DNA from: Arthrobacter sp. B0490
Lineage (GTDB): Bacteria > Actinomycetota > Actinomycetes > Actinomycetales > Micrococcaceae
Length of the DNA stretch: 64,000 nt
NCBI RefSeq assembly: GCF_002929355.1
Contig: NZ_PJIR01000008.1
Location: 62,001-126,000, forward strand
Direction: 5' to 3'
The translations under genes were made by a program, and so were the position numbers. Every line of letters begins with the position of its first letter. The first letter of the stretch is position 1. Under the pieces are notes generated by a model. That model searched no databases. It saw only the letters and a program-made list of their open reading frames with translations, and had not been told where the DNA came from. Positions 15,583 through 23,589 of this stretch are shown here, one piece after another.

Positions 15583-16713
15583 CTAGTCCAGGGTGAAGAG
15601 CCTCCGGACCACGCGGCCCTCCGCGAGCGCGTCGAGGCTCTCGTTCAGGTCCGACAGGGGGCGCGTGTCGGTGTGGAGCAGCTCGACGGGAAGGCGGCCC
15701 TGCCGCCACAGGTCCAGGTACGCCGGGATGTCGCGTTCGGGCACGGCGTCGCCCATGTAGGAGCCGAGCAGGCGGCGGCCGAGACCGGCGAACTGGAGCG
15801 CCTGCGTCGTGAGCTGCTGGTCCGGGTGCGGCAGGCCGACGGACACCAGCGCGCCGCCGCGGGCGAGCAGCTGCAGGCCGGTCTCCATGACGCGCGCGCT
15901 GCCCACGGCCTCGATCACGACGTCGACCCCGCCGTCCGTCGCGTCCCGTACCAGCGCGGCGGCGTCCGCCGGTGCGCCGGCGTACTGGGCACCGCAGCGC
16001 AACCCGAGGTCCTGCTTGGACGACAGGGGGTCGACGGCGATGACGGTGGCGCCGGGCACCTGGGCCGCGGCCATCACCGCCATGAGTCCCACCGCGCCGA
16101 GCCCGAACACGACGACGGACTGCCCCTCCTTCACCGCTGCGGTGTTCAGCACGGCGCCGATACCCGTCAGGGCCGCGCAGCCGAACATGGCCGCGATGTC
16201 GAAGGGCACGTCGTCGTCGATCACCACCACCGATTCCCGGGCCACGACGGCATAGTCGGCGAACGCCGAGACACCGAGGTGGTGGTTGATGCGCTCGCCG
16301 TCGGCGGTCCTCAGGACGGCGGGCCCGTGCAGGAGGTCGCCGGTGCCGTTCGCCTCCGCGCCCCGGTAGCAGAGGGCGGGCCGTCCCGCGGTGCACGCGC
16401 GGCAGGAGCCGCAGGCGGGGACGAACACGAGGACCACGCGATCCCCGGCGCGCACCCCCTCCACGCCGTCGCCCACCTGCTCGACGACGCCGGCGGCCTC
16501 GTGTCCGAGGGCCATGGGCAGCGGGCGGATCCGTGAGCCGTTGATGACGGACAGGTCCGAATGGCACAGGCTGGCGCGGGCGATCCGCACCAGCACCTCG
16601 CCCGCACGGGGCCGGGGCACGGGAACCAATTCCAGGGAGAGGGGGTTGCTCCCTGTGTAGGGGGCGGGCAGTTCGGCGGCGCGAAGCACCGCGGCGCGCA
16701 TCATCGGGCTCAT
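15583..16713 (-). CDS. zinc-dependent alcohol dehydrogenase (class III-like)
   Basis: Medium-chain dehydrogenase, 376 aa. Catalytic zinc ligands are Cys50-His51 and His71-Glu72 region; the structural zinc lobe is CGSCRACTAGRPALC (Cys101, 104, 107, 115). The Rossmann motif is VFGLGAVGLMAV. The 20-residue insertion after the zinc lobe (GDLLHGPAVLRTADGERINHHLG) is typical of the long-chain, class III/formaldehyde-dehydrogenase-like group. GAGGAG lies 5 nt before the ATG. Same strand as the aldo/keto reductase, 77 nt apart, possibly co-transcribed. Confidence 0.9.
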   Translation of the reverse strand: MSPMMRAAVLRAAELPAPYTGSNPLSLELVPVPRPRAGEVLVRIARASLCHSDLSVINGSRIRPLPMALGHEAAGVVEQVGDGVEGVRAGDRVVLVFVPACGSCRACTAGRPALCYRGAEANGTGDLLHGPAVLRTADGERINHHLGVSAFADYAVVARESVVVIDDDVPFDIAAMFGCAALTGIGAVLNTAAVKEGQSVVVFGLGAVGLMAVMAAAQVPGATVIAVDPLSSKQDLGLRCGAQYAGAPADAAALVRDATDGGVDVVIEAVGSARVMETGLQLLARGGALVSVGLPHPDQQLTTQALQFAGLGRRLLGSYMGDAVPERDIPAYLDLWRQGRLPVELLHTDTRPLSDLNESLDALAEGRVVRRLFTLD

Positions 16714-16833
16714 CGCATCTCCTCGTCATGATCGTGCGGTCTGCGCCATTCTAGGGGCGTTGCGGGTTCGGACGGGCACAATTGAACACGCGAGCACAAC
16801 AGGCCGAGGCCGGCAGAACCCCGAGGAGACCCC

Positions 16834-18030
16834 ATGGAAGTACCGATCTACGTCTGGACCGCCACGGTGATCGGCATCGTGGGGCTGCTCCTGTTCGACT
16901 TCTTCTTCCACGTGCGCAAGGCGCACACGCCCACCCTTCGCGAGTCCGCCGTCTGGTCCTCGATCTACGTGGGGATCGCGCTCCTGTTCGGCGTCGGCGT
17001 GCTGGTCTTCGGCGGGCCCACCATGGGCACCGAGTACTTCGCCGGCTACGTCACGGAGAAGGCGCTGTCCGTCGACAACCTCTTCGTGTTCCTCATCATC
17101 ATGTCGAGCTTCAAGGTGCCGAGGGCGGACCAGCAGAAGGTCCTGCTGTTCGGTATCGTCTTCTCGCTCATCGCCCGCACCGGCTTCATCTTCCTGGGGG
17201 CCGCCCTGATCAACAGCTTCGCCTGGGTGTTCTACATCTTCGGCCTGATCCTGCTGATCACCGCCGGCAACCTGCTCAAGCCCAGCGGGCACGACGACGA
17301 GAGCGAGAGCCTCATCATCCGGCTCGCCAAGCGCTTCCTCCCGGCTTCGGAGCACTACGACGGCGACAAGCTGTTCACCATCGAGGACGGGAAGCGGGTC
17401 CTGACGCCCATGCTGCTCGTCATGGTGGCGATCGGCGCGACCGACATCCTGTTCGCCCTCGACTCCATCCCGGCGATCTTCGGCCTGACGCAGAACACGT
17501 TCATCGTGTTCACGGCGACGGCCTTCTCCCTCATGGGCCTGCGGCAGCTGTTCTTCCTCATCGACGGGCTGCTGGACCGCCTGATCTACCTGTCCTACGG
17601 CCTCGCCGTGATCCTCGGGTTCATCGGCGTGAAGCTCATCCTCCACGCCCTGCACGAGAACAACCTGCCGTTCATCAACAACGGGGAGCACGTCGATGTC
17701 GTCGAGATCAGCACCGGGCTCTCCCTCAGTGTGATCCTCGGCGTCCTGATCGTCACCGTCCTGGCCTCCGTCCTCAGCCCCAAGGGCAAGGCGAAGAACG
17801 CGATCTCCGGTGCCAAGCGCCACGCCGCCGAATACCTCGACCTCAACTACGAGACGGACATCGCCGAGCGCGAGAAGATCTTCGAGCGGCTGTGCGCCGA
17901 GGAGGAGGACCTCAGGAAGCTCCCCGAGAAGTACAAGCGCCTCATCCGCAACGAGACCGTGTTCATGGAGATGATCCGCAAGGCGCACGCCGAGCACGAC
18001 GCCGCACTCGAGCGCGAACCCGGCCGGTAA
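16834..18030 (+). CDS. TerC-family membrane protein
   Basis: Integral membrane protein of 398 aa with about nine hydrophobic segments and a soluble, highly charged C-terminal tail of about 100 aa (KRHAAEYLDLNYETDIAEREKIFERL...). TEKALSVDNLFVF and GATDILFALDSIPAIFG are the two acidic intramembrane motifs shared by TerC/Alx proteins, which export manganese or other metal ions. CGAGGAG lies 6 nt before the ATG. There are no tellurite-resistance genes around it, so a manganese/membrane-protein quality role is more likely than tellurite. I saw no yybP-ykoY riboswitch in the 120-nt upstream gap. Confidence 0.92.
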   Translation: MEVPIYVWTATVIGIVGLLLFDFFFHVRKAHTPTLRESAVWSSIYVGIALLFGVGVLVFGGPTMGTEYFAGYVTEKALSVDNLFVFLIIMSSFKVPRADQQKVLLFGIVFSLIARTGFIFLGAALINSFAWVFYIFGLILLITAGNLLKPSGHDDESESLIIRLAKRFLPASEHYDGDKLFTIEDGKRVLTPMLLVMVAIGATDILFALDSIPAIFGLTQNTFIVFTATAFSLMGLRQLFFLIDGLLDRLIYLSYGLAVILGFIGVKLILHALHENNLPFINNGEHVDVVEISTGLSLSVILGVLIVTVLASVLSPKGKAKNAISGAKRHAAEYLDLNYETDIAEREKIFERLCAEEEDLRKLPEKYKRLIRNETVFMEMIRKAHAEHDAALEREPGR

Positions 18031-18037
18031 TCCCTCC

Positions 18038-18128
18038 GGCCGCTCCGTCCGGCCGCTCCGTCCGGGCGCTACGTCCGGTCGCTCCCTCCGGCCGCTCCCT
18101 CCGGCCGCTACGTCCGGCCGCTACGTCC
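18038..18128. repeat. seven tandem copies of a 13-bp unit
   Basis: Consensus GGCCGCTCCGTCC; copies start at 18038, 18051, 18064, 18077, 18090, 18103 and 18116, differing by at most three bases (variable positions 3-4 and 8-10). The array starts 8 nt after the TerC stop and runs into the end of the leftward gene, covering its stop codon (18121-18123). Confidence 0.9.
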
Positions 18129-18636
18129 GGTCGCCGGAGAGGGCGCGGCCGATGACGCCGCTGTCGAGGATGTCGCCGAGCAGTTCCAGGGGAGCGCCGG
18201 GTGGCAGGGGGATGCCCGGGCTGCAGGACAGCGCGCCGACGTCGAGTCCCACCAGATGGCGCGAGCCGAACGTCGCCGCCGTGTGCGGTGCCGCCAGGCC
18301 CTCCACCGGGAGTCCGAGCGGGAACCCGTCGTCGAACCCGTCGTCGAACCCGTCGTCCCCGTGCACGACGGCGGGACAGGCCTCCTCCGGCGGGCGCCAC
18401 GAGTAGGGGGCGCGGCAGAACCCCGCCTCCTCGGCGGTGCACACGTCGTCGATGAGTTCGTTGACGGCCTGCGAGACCAGGTCCGCGTCCTCGCCGTCGA
18501 GCGTGTGCAGGCCGTGCAGGTAGGCGTCGAACTCCAGGTAGTCGGTGGGTCCGCCCGCGGCGCAGTAATGCATCCAGGTCTCGTACCCGGACAGCCCGGC
18601 GAAATCCATCGCCGTCCGGGTGTCGTCGTGCTGCAT
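18121..18636 (-). CDS. orphan protein with local-family domain and DDGF repeats
   Basis: 171-aa protein whose N-terminal half (GYETWMHYCAAGG, LEFDAYLHGLHTLDG, LVSQAVNELIDD, CRAPYSWRPP) matches the small proteins at 2176-2463 and 18845-19639. A threefold DDGF repeat follows, encoded by perfect 12-bp units at 18322-18357. The C-terminal part resembles no family I know and may be a substrate-like or partner segment. ATG at 18636 has GAGGAG 8 nt upstream. The gene is divergent from the GAF-containing relative, 208 nt apart, which suggests joint regulation. Confidence 0.7.
   Translation of the reverse strand: MQHDDTRTAMDFAGLSGYETWMHYCAAGGPTDYLEFDAYLHGLHTLDGEDADLVSQAVNELIDDVCTAEEAGFCRAPYSWRPPEEACPAVVHGDDGFDDGFDDGFPLGLPVEGLAAPHTAATFGSRHLVGLDVGALSCSPGIPLPPGAPLELLGDILDSGVIGRALSGDRT
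18322..18357. repeat. three perfect 12-bp repeats inside a gene
   Basis: GAACCCGTCGTC at 18322, 18334 and 18346 on the plus strand encodes Asp-Asp-Gly-Phe three times on the minus strand. In-frame length means copy number can vary without breaking the gene. Confidence 0.9.
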
Positions 18637-18844
18637 GTCGGAAGCTCCTCGTCGCGGACCGGGTCGATCCTCCCTCGATCCTCCATGACGCATCTCAAGT
18701 CAGCCGCCGCCCCGGCTCAGTTTTGGCGCAAGGTCACCGACGCACCTCAAGCGGGCATCGAGGAAACCTGGAGAAGCGACACATCCGGGTCGGAGGCCGC
18801 GCCGAATCCCGGTCAGTACTGGCGCCGATCAGGGCGGATCCGCA

Positions 18845-19639
18845 GTGAAGGCAATAACCCAGCAGTGGCTGACCCGGCAGGTCCTCGTCGACGCGGGCGT
18901 GGACGCCTTCGAGGTGTGGGTCGTCTACGTCGGTCTCGGCGGGACGGGCGAGGGCATCCTGGTGGACGGCTACCTGAACGGCCTGTCCCCGGCTCCGCGG
19001 ACGGACCGCGACCTGATCTCCCGTGCGGTGAACCTCCTGGTCGAGGAGAGGCCGGCGCCTCCGGGGCGGGCACCGCTGCGCACCGATCGGGCCTGGCGGG
19101 GCGCGGAGGCCTTCGGGTCCTACAGCGACTCGGACGTGCTTCCCGCGGATCTGATCCGGCCCCTCGCCAGCGCCGCGGCGGCGGAGGAACTGCGTGCCGA
19201 GTCGCTCGACCGGGCCGGGCTCCTGCGCGGCGCCAACGGGAAGCAGTTCGACGCCATCACGGCGGAGGCCGCGCGCCGCTTCCCGGGCTGCTCCTCCTCG
19301 CTCGCCCTCGGGACGAGGAAGCGACGGGTCGTCACGTCGGCCTCGGGGAGCCTGGAGCCGGCCGGCCCGCACGACGCGTTCTTCTGCCACCGCACCATCG
19401 ACGGGGCGGGACCGTTCATCGTGACCGACGCACTGCACGACCCCCGGGTGTCGTCGGATCCCCTCGTGGTCGGGGCGCCGCACCTCCGTTTCTATGCGGG
19501 CTATCCCGTGCTCGGGCCGGGCGGCTGGCACATCGGCTCGCTCTGCGTCGTCGCCGACCGGCCCCGCGGGTTCTCCCTGGCGGACGCCCGGTCCCTGCGG
19601 ATCCTCGTGGCATCCGTCGAGGGGCTCATCGGCGTCTAG
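18845..19639 (+). CDS. GAF-domain protein with orphan N-terminal domain
   Basis: 264-aa cytoplasmic protein. Residues about 1-95 carry the window's recurrent small domain (FEVWVVYVGLGG, VDGYLNGLSPAP, DLISRAVNLLVEERP). Residues about 115-264 form a GAF domain: AFFCHRTIDGAGPFIVTDALHDPR and LRFYAGYPVLGPGGWHIGSLCVVADRPRGF are the typical ligand-binding strands. There is no kinase, GGDEF or ANTAR output, so it may act by binding another protein. The GTG start was chosen in the absence of an ATG. It ends one base before the stop of the convergent SMR gene. Confidence 0.78.
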   Translation: MKAITQQWLTRQVLVDAGVDAFEVWVVYVGLGGTGEGILVDGYLNGLSPAPRTDRDLISRAVNLLVEERPAPPGRAPLRTDRAWRGAEAFGSYSDSDVLPADLIRPLASAAAAEELRAESLDRAGLLRGANGKQFDAITAEAARRFPGCSSSLALGTRKRRVVTSASGSLEPAGPHDAFFCHRTIDGAGPFIVTDALHDPRVSSDPLVVGAPHLRFYAGYPVLGPGGWHIGSLCVVADRPRGFSLADARSLRILVASVEGLIGV

Positions 19640-19954
19640 TCAGTGGATGAGCTTCAGCCCGATGACGCCGCCGACGATCATGAGGAGGAACACGATCTTC
19701 AGCAGCGAGGCGGGCTCGGTACCCGTGGCCATCGCGTAGACGACGGTGAGGGCCGCGCCGATCCCGACCCAGACGGCGTAGGCCGTCCCGACGGGCAGGG
19801 TCCGCATGGCGTAGGCCAGGCCGGCCATGCTCACGACGATGGCGATGCCGAACACGACCGTCGGCCCGAGCTTGCTGAAGCCCTCCGACCTGCCGAGCGC
19901 GGTCGCCCAGACGGCTTCGAGGACTCCCGAGATCACGAGGACGATCCAGGCCAT
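19640..19954 (-). CDS. SMR-family exporter, SugE/Gdx-like
   Basis: Small multidrug resistance protein, 104 aa, four transmembrane helices, working as an antiparallel dimer. Glu14 in the first helix (GVLEAVWATALG) is the proton/substrate site. The sequence GTAYAVWVGIGA and the short N-terminus fit the SugE/Gdx subgroup, known guanidinium exporters, better than EmrE. GGAG lies 7 nt before the ATG. I looked for a guanidine riboswitch in the 140-nt upstream gap and did not find a convincing one. Confidence 0.9.
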   Translation of the reverse strand: MAWIVLVISGVLEAVWATALGRSEGFSKLGPTVVFGIAIVVSMAGLAYAMRTLPVGTAYAVWVGIGAALTVVYAMATGTEPASLLKIVFLLMIVGGVIGLKLIH

Positions 19955-20094
19955 GACTGTCTCCTACGGGCCGTCTTGTCGCACACCGGGTACGGCACCC
20001 CTCGTCCGGAGAGCGGTAGATACCGCTTCTACGTCCATGGTGTCACGGAAGCGGCCGGGAGGGGCGCGGGAGCAGACCGGTCGGCAGCAGGCCC

Positions 20095-21732
20095 TCAGCC
20101 GACCGTCACCCGGCCGCCCTCGAGGCTCCAGCGTCCGTCGAGGCGGACGTTCTCCAGCAGTCGGCGGTCGTGCGTGACGAGCAGCAGCGCGCCCGTGTAG
20201 GACTCGAGGGCGTCCTCGAGCTGCTCGATCGCCGGGAGGTCGAGGTGGTTGGTCGGCTCGTCGAGGACGAGGAGGTTGACGCCGCGCGCCTGCAGCAGGG
20301 CGAGCCCGGCGCGGGTGCGCTCGCCGGGGGAGAGGGACCCGACGACGGCGCGCACCTGGTCCGCCTTGAGCCCGAACTTCGCGAGCAGCGTCCGCACCTC
20401 GCCCTGCGTCAGCTCCGGTACGAGCGCCTCGAAGGCCGCGCCGAGGGGGAGGGCGTCGTAGAGCTGACCGCGTGCCTGGTCGATCTCCCCGACCGCGACG
20501 CTCGACCCGAGGGCGGCGGCGCCGTCGTCGGGTTGCTGGTGGCCGAGCAGCAGGCGCAGCAGGGTGGACTTGCCGGCGCCGTTCGGGCCCGTGATCCCGA
20601 TGCGCTCACCGGCGTCGACCTGGAGCGAGACCGGACCGAGGGTGAAGCCGCCCTGCGTGACGGAGGCGTTGTTCAGGGTCGCGACGACGGCGCTGGAGCG
20701 CGGCGCCGACCCGATGGTGAACTGCAGCTGCCATTCCTTGCGCGGCTCCTCGACCTCCTCCAGCCGCGCGATGCGCGACTCCATCTGCCGCACCTTCTGC
20801 GCCTGCTTCTCGGAGGACTCGGCGCTCGCCTTGCGCCGGATCTTGTCGTTGTCGGGATTCTTCTTCATCGCGTTGCGCACACCCTGGGAGCTCCACTCGC
20901 GCTGCGTCCGGGCCCGGCCCACGAGGTCCTGCTTCTTGTCGGAGTACTCCTCGTACGCCTCGCGGGCGTGCCGCCGCGCCACGGCGCGCTCCTCGAGGAA
21001 GGCGTCGTAGCCGCCGTCGTACACGGCCACCCTGTTCTGCGCGAGATCGAGCTCGACGACGGTGGTGACGCAGCGGGCGAGGAACTCACGGTCGTGGGAT
21101 ACGAGGACCACTCCGCCGCGGAGGTTCTGGATGAACGCCTCGAGGCGTTCGAGGCCGGCGAGGTCGAGGTCGTTGGTCGGCTCGTCGAGGAGCACGACGT
21201 CGAAGCGGCTGAGCAGCAGGGCCGCGAGGGCCACCCGGGCGAGCTGCCCTCCGGAGAGGGAGGAGGTGAGGGACGCGGGATCGATGCCCCCGGCGACATC
21301 CGCCAGCACGGACGGCATGCGGTCCTCGAGGTCCACGGCCCCGGACGCCATCCAGTGGTCGAGGGCCACGGCGTAGGCGTCGTCTGCGCCCTTCGCCCCG
21401 CTGCCGAGTGCGGCAGCCGCGTCCTCCATGGCCGTCGTCGCAGCCGTCGTACCGGTACGGCGCCCGAGGTACGCGGCGACGGTCTCGCCGTCGAGGCGCT
21501 CGTGCTCCTGCGGGAGCCAGCCCACGAAGGCACCGGGAGGCGTGGTGCGGACGGTGCCGGCGAGCGGGGTGTCAGCTCCCGCGAGCAGGCGCAGGAGCGT
21601 CGTCTTGCCGGCGCCGTTCGCGCCCACCACGCCCACGACGTCCCCGGGTGCGACCGTCAGGTCGAGTTTCGAGAAGAGGGTGCGGTGGGCGTGGCCCCCG
21701 GACAGGTCCTTCGCCACGAGGGTTGCAGTCAT
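20095..21732 (-). CDS. ABC-F family ATPase
   Basis: Soluble tandem ATPase of the ABC-F class, 545 aa, acting on ribosomes (translation factor or antibiotic protection). The first Walker A is GANGAGKT (37-44) with signature LSGGQ and [10 protein letters not shown]; the second is GPNGAGKS with signature LSPGE and [11 protein letters not shown]. The interdomain linker is long and basic ([21 protein letters not shown]), as expected for the ribosome-probing helix pair. A -10-like TAGACT stands 6 nt before the ATG, so the mRNA may be leaderless. Which ribosome state or drug it handles is open. Confidence 0.92.
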   Translation of the reverse strand: MTATLVAKDLSGGHAHRTLFSKLDLTVAPGDVVGVVGANGAGKTTLLRLLAGADTPLAGTVRTTPPGAFVGWLPQEHERLDGETVAAYLGRRTGTTAATTAMEDAAAALGSGAKGADDAYAVALDHWMASGAVDLEDRMPSVLADVAGGIDPASLTSSLSGGQLARVALAALLLSRFDVVLLDEPTNDLDLAGLERLEAFIQNLRGGVVLVSHDREFLARCVTTVVELDLAQNRVAVYDGGYDAFLEERAVARRHAREAYEEYSDKKQDLVGRARTQREWSSQGVRNAMKKNPDNDKIRRKASAESSEKQAQKVRQMESRIARLEEVEEPRKEWQLQFTIGSAPRSSAVVATLNNASVTQGGFTLGPVSLQVDAGERIGITGPNGAGKSTLLRLLLGHQQPDDGAAALGSSVAVGEIDQARGQLYDALPLGAAFEALVPELTQGEVRTLLAKFGLKADQVRAVVGSLSPGERTRAGLALLQARGVNLLVLDEPTNHLDLPAIEQLEDALESYTGALLLVTHDRRLLENVRLDGRWSLEGGRVTVG

Positions 21733-21831
21733 CCCTCCAGTCTAGGAGGCGCCGGGCGGCTCACCGCGTCGGCCTCGACGGGAATCGATGCGGAGGCCCG
21801 TCGTCGGGCAGGAGCACCGATCGGGCCCCGC

Positions 21832-22053
21832 TCAGCCGCCGATGTGCCAGATGCTGTACTCGTCGAGGTGGAGGATCGCACGCTGGCCGGTCATGTCGTC
21901 GCGGATCCAGGCGACGCCGAGGGCGGGCGCGGTGTCCTCGACGTACCCGCGGTAGTGCACCTCGTCCCTGCGGCGGGCCTCGACGAACGTCCCGGTGCCG
22001 AGGGCCGCGAGATCAAGGATGCGGGCGGTGGTGTGGGTGGCGATGGCGGTCAT
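21832..22053 (-). CDS. 73-aa hypothetical protein
   Basis: No named family recognised. The short protein looks like a single beta-rich domain (TFVEARRRDEVHYRGYVEDTAPALGVAWIRD, RAILHLDEYSIWHIGG), with no signal peptide. AAGGAG lies 7 nt before the ATG, giving good support for translation. It is a single gene between the ABC-F gene and the divergent hydrolase. Confidence 0.65.
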   Translation of the reverse strand: MTAIATHTTARILDLAALGTGTFVEARRRDEVHYRGYVEDTAPALGVAWIRDDMTGQRAILHLDEYSIWHIGG

Positions 22054-22230
22054 CGGTGCTCCTTGGTTCGGTGCTGCCCGCTGAGACGACGGGCCGCTTC
22101 CTCCATGATCGGGGAGCGGTGTTGCCCGGATGTTTCGGGAAGGTTATCTTCTCCGGTCACGCCCGCGCGTCGTCCCCGGCACGCACGCGGAGAACTGCGC
22201 AGGCTGCTGATCGTTGCCTAAGCTACGGAA

Positions 22231-23550
22231 ATGACTGAACCCGCACGGCCGGACACGGCCTACCTGGCATCGATCGACGAGCGGACCCGCTCCCTCCTGG
22301 CCGAGGCGGTCCCGGAGCCGTCACCGTACGCGGGCGCACCCGCCGAGCTGACCGAGGCCGTCGAGCAGGGGGTGGAGGCGGTCGCCGAGCGACTGCGGCA
22401 CGTCGTCCGGCACCTGCACGCCCATCCTGAGACCGCGTTCAGGGAGTACTCCAGCGCGGGACTGCTCCAGCAGGAGCTCCAGCGCCATGGCATCGAGGCG
22501 CGGCTGGGGGAGCACGGCGTCGAGACGTCGGTGCGGGCGGAGGCGGGGAGTGCGGACCGGGGACCCACCATCGCGATCCTCGCCGAGTACGACGCCCTGC
22601 CCGGGATAGGCCACGCCTGCGGGCACAACGTCATCGCGGCGGCAGGCCTCGGCGCCTTCCTGGCCCTGGCCGCGCACGCCGACCGGCTTCCGGGCCGTGT
22701 CCTGTTCCTCGGCACGCCGGCGGAGGAGGGCCATTCGGGCAAGGAGGTCATGGCGCGCCACGGGGCGTTCGACGACGTCGACGCCGCCATCATGGTGCAC
22801 CCCTACGGCTACGATCTCGCCGACCAGGTCTGGCTCGGGCGTCGCCTGCTGACCCTCACCTTCACGGGGGTCGAGGCGCACGCGTCCGCGCAGCCCTTCA
22901 TGGGCCGGAACGCGCTCGACGCCGCGAGCCTCGCCTACCAGGGCATCGGGCTGCTCCGGCAGCAGCTGCCGCCGTCGGACCGCGTGCATGCCAACATCAC
23001 GGAGGGCGGTGAGAGCCCGAACATCGTCCCCGGGCGCGCCGTGATGAAGCTCTACGCACGCTCGCAGCAGCCCGCGACCCTGAGGGACCTCAGCGCGCGG
23101 CTCGAGGACGTCGCCCGCGGCGCGGCCCTGATGACGGGGACGGCCGTGGAGCTGCAGTGGGACGAGCACCCTCCGTCGCTGCCCATCCGCACCAACGGTG
23201 CGCTCACGGGCCGCTGGGTCGCGGCGCAGCAGCGGAGGGGCCGCTCCCCGCTGCCCCTCGGCGTCGTCTCGGAGACCCTCGCCGCGTCCACCGACTTCGG
23301 GAACGTCAGCTACCGTGTCCCCGGGATCCACCCGCTCATCCGCATCGCGGAGCCGTCCACCGCCCTGCACACGCGCGGCTTCGCCGAGGCTGCCGGGAGT
23401 GCCGCCGCCGAGCAGGGCGCGCTGGACGGCGCCGTCGGGCTGGCGCTCACGGCCCTGGACTACCTCGTCGACGAGTCCCTGCGCGCGGCCGTCCACGAGG
23501 AGTTCGAGACGCAGGGCGGCGCGATCGACGTGCCCGGCTACTTCGCCTGA
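22231..23550 (+). CDS. M20 amidohydrolase (AbgB/p-aminobenzoyl-glutamate hydrolase-like)
   Basis: Metal-dependent peptidase of the M20 family, 439 aa. HAHPETAF and EYDALPGIGHACGHN hold the conserved His/Asp metal-site residues of M20D-type enzymes; TPAEEGHSGKEVM provides the Glu pair. Length and motif order fit AbgB/PepDAc proteins. It sits 39 nt upstream of an AbgT transporter, as in p-aminobenzoyl-glutamate use, so import and hydrolysis of that folate breakdown product or another acyl-amino acid are likely. A -10-like TAAGCT lies 6 nt before the ATG with no Shine-Dalgarno: probable leaderless start. Confidence 0.88.
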   Translation: MTEPARPDTAYLASIDERTRSLLAEAVPEPSPYAGAPAELTEAVEQGVEAVAERLRHVVRHLHAHPETAFREYSSAGLLQQELQRHGIEARLGEHGVETSVRAEAGSADRGPTIAILAEYDALPGIGHACGHNVIAAAGLGAFLALAAHADRLPGRVLFLGTPAEEGHSGKEVMARHGAFDDVDAAIMVHPYGYDLADQVWLGRRLLTLTFTGVEAHASAQPFMGRNALDAASLAYQGIGLLRQQLPPSDRVHANITEGGESPNIVPGRAVMKLYARSQQPATLRDLSARLEDVARGAALMTGTAVELQWDEHPPSLPIRTNGALTGRWVAAQQRRGRSPLPLGVVSETLAASTDFGNVSYRVPGIHPLIRIAEPSTALHTRGFAEAAGSAAAEQGALDGAVGLALTALDYLVDESLRAAVHEEFETQGGAIDVPGYFA

Positions 23551-23589
23551 TCCCCCGCTGAATCACCGCCCGACCGCCGAGGAGAACGC

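Noticed and set aside
14642..16729. Continuous 695-codon leftward frame spanning reductase and dehydrogenase
   Set aside because: Only the last 287 codons match a family; the first part is the out-of-frame shadow of the zinc dehydrogenase on the same strand.
16714..16833. yybP-ykoY manganese riboswitch before terC
   Set aside because: The gap is only 120 nt and lacks the conserved internal loops.
18038..18128. CRISPR array or attachment site
   Set aside because: 13-bp units without spacers; no integrase or tRNA nearby.
19955..20094. Guanidine (mini-ykkC or ykkC) riboswitch before the SMR exporter
   Set aside because: A GGACGA segment exists, but the required paired ACGR hairpins with closing stems do not form.
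20170..22221. 683-codon rightward frame opposite the ABC-F gene
   Set aside because: Antisense shadow; the ABC-F protein has both Walker sets on the other strand.
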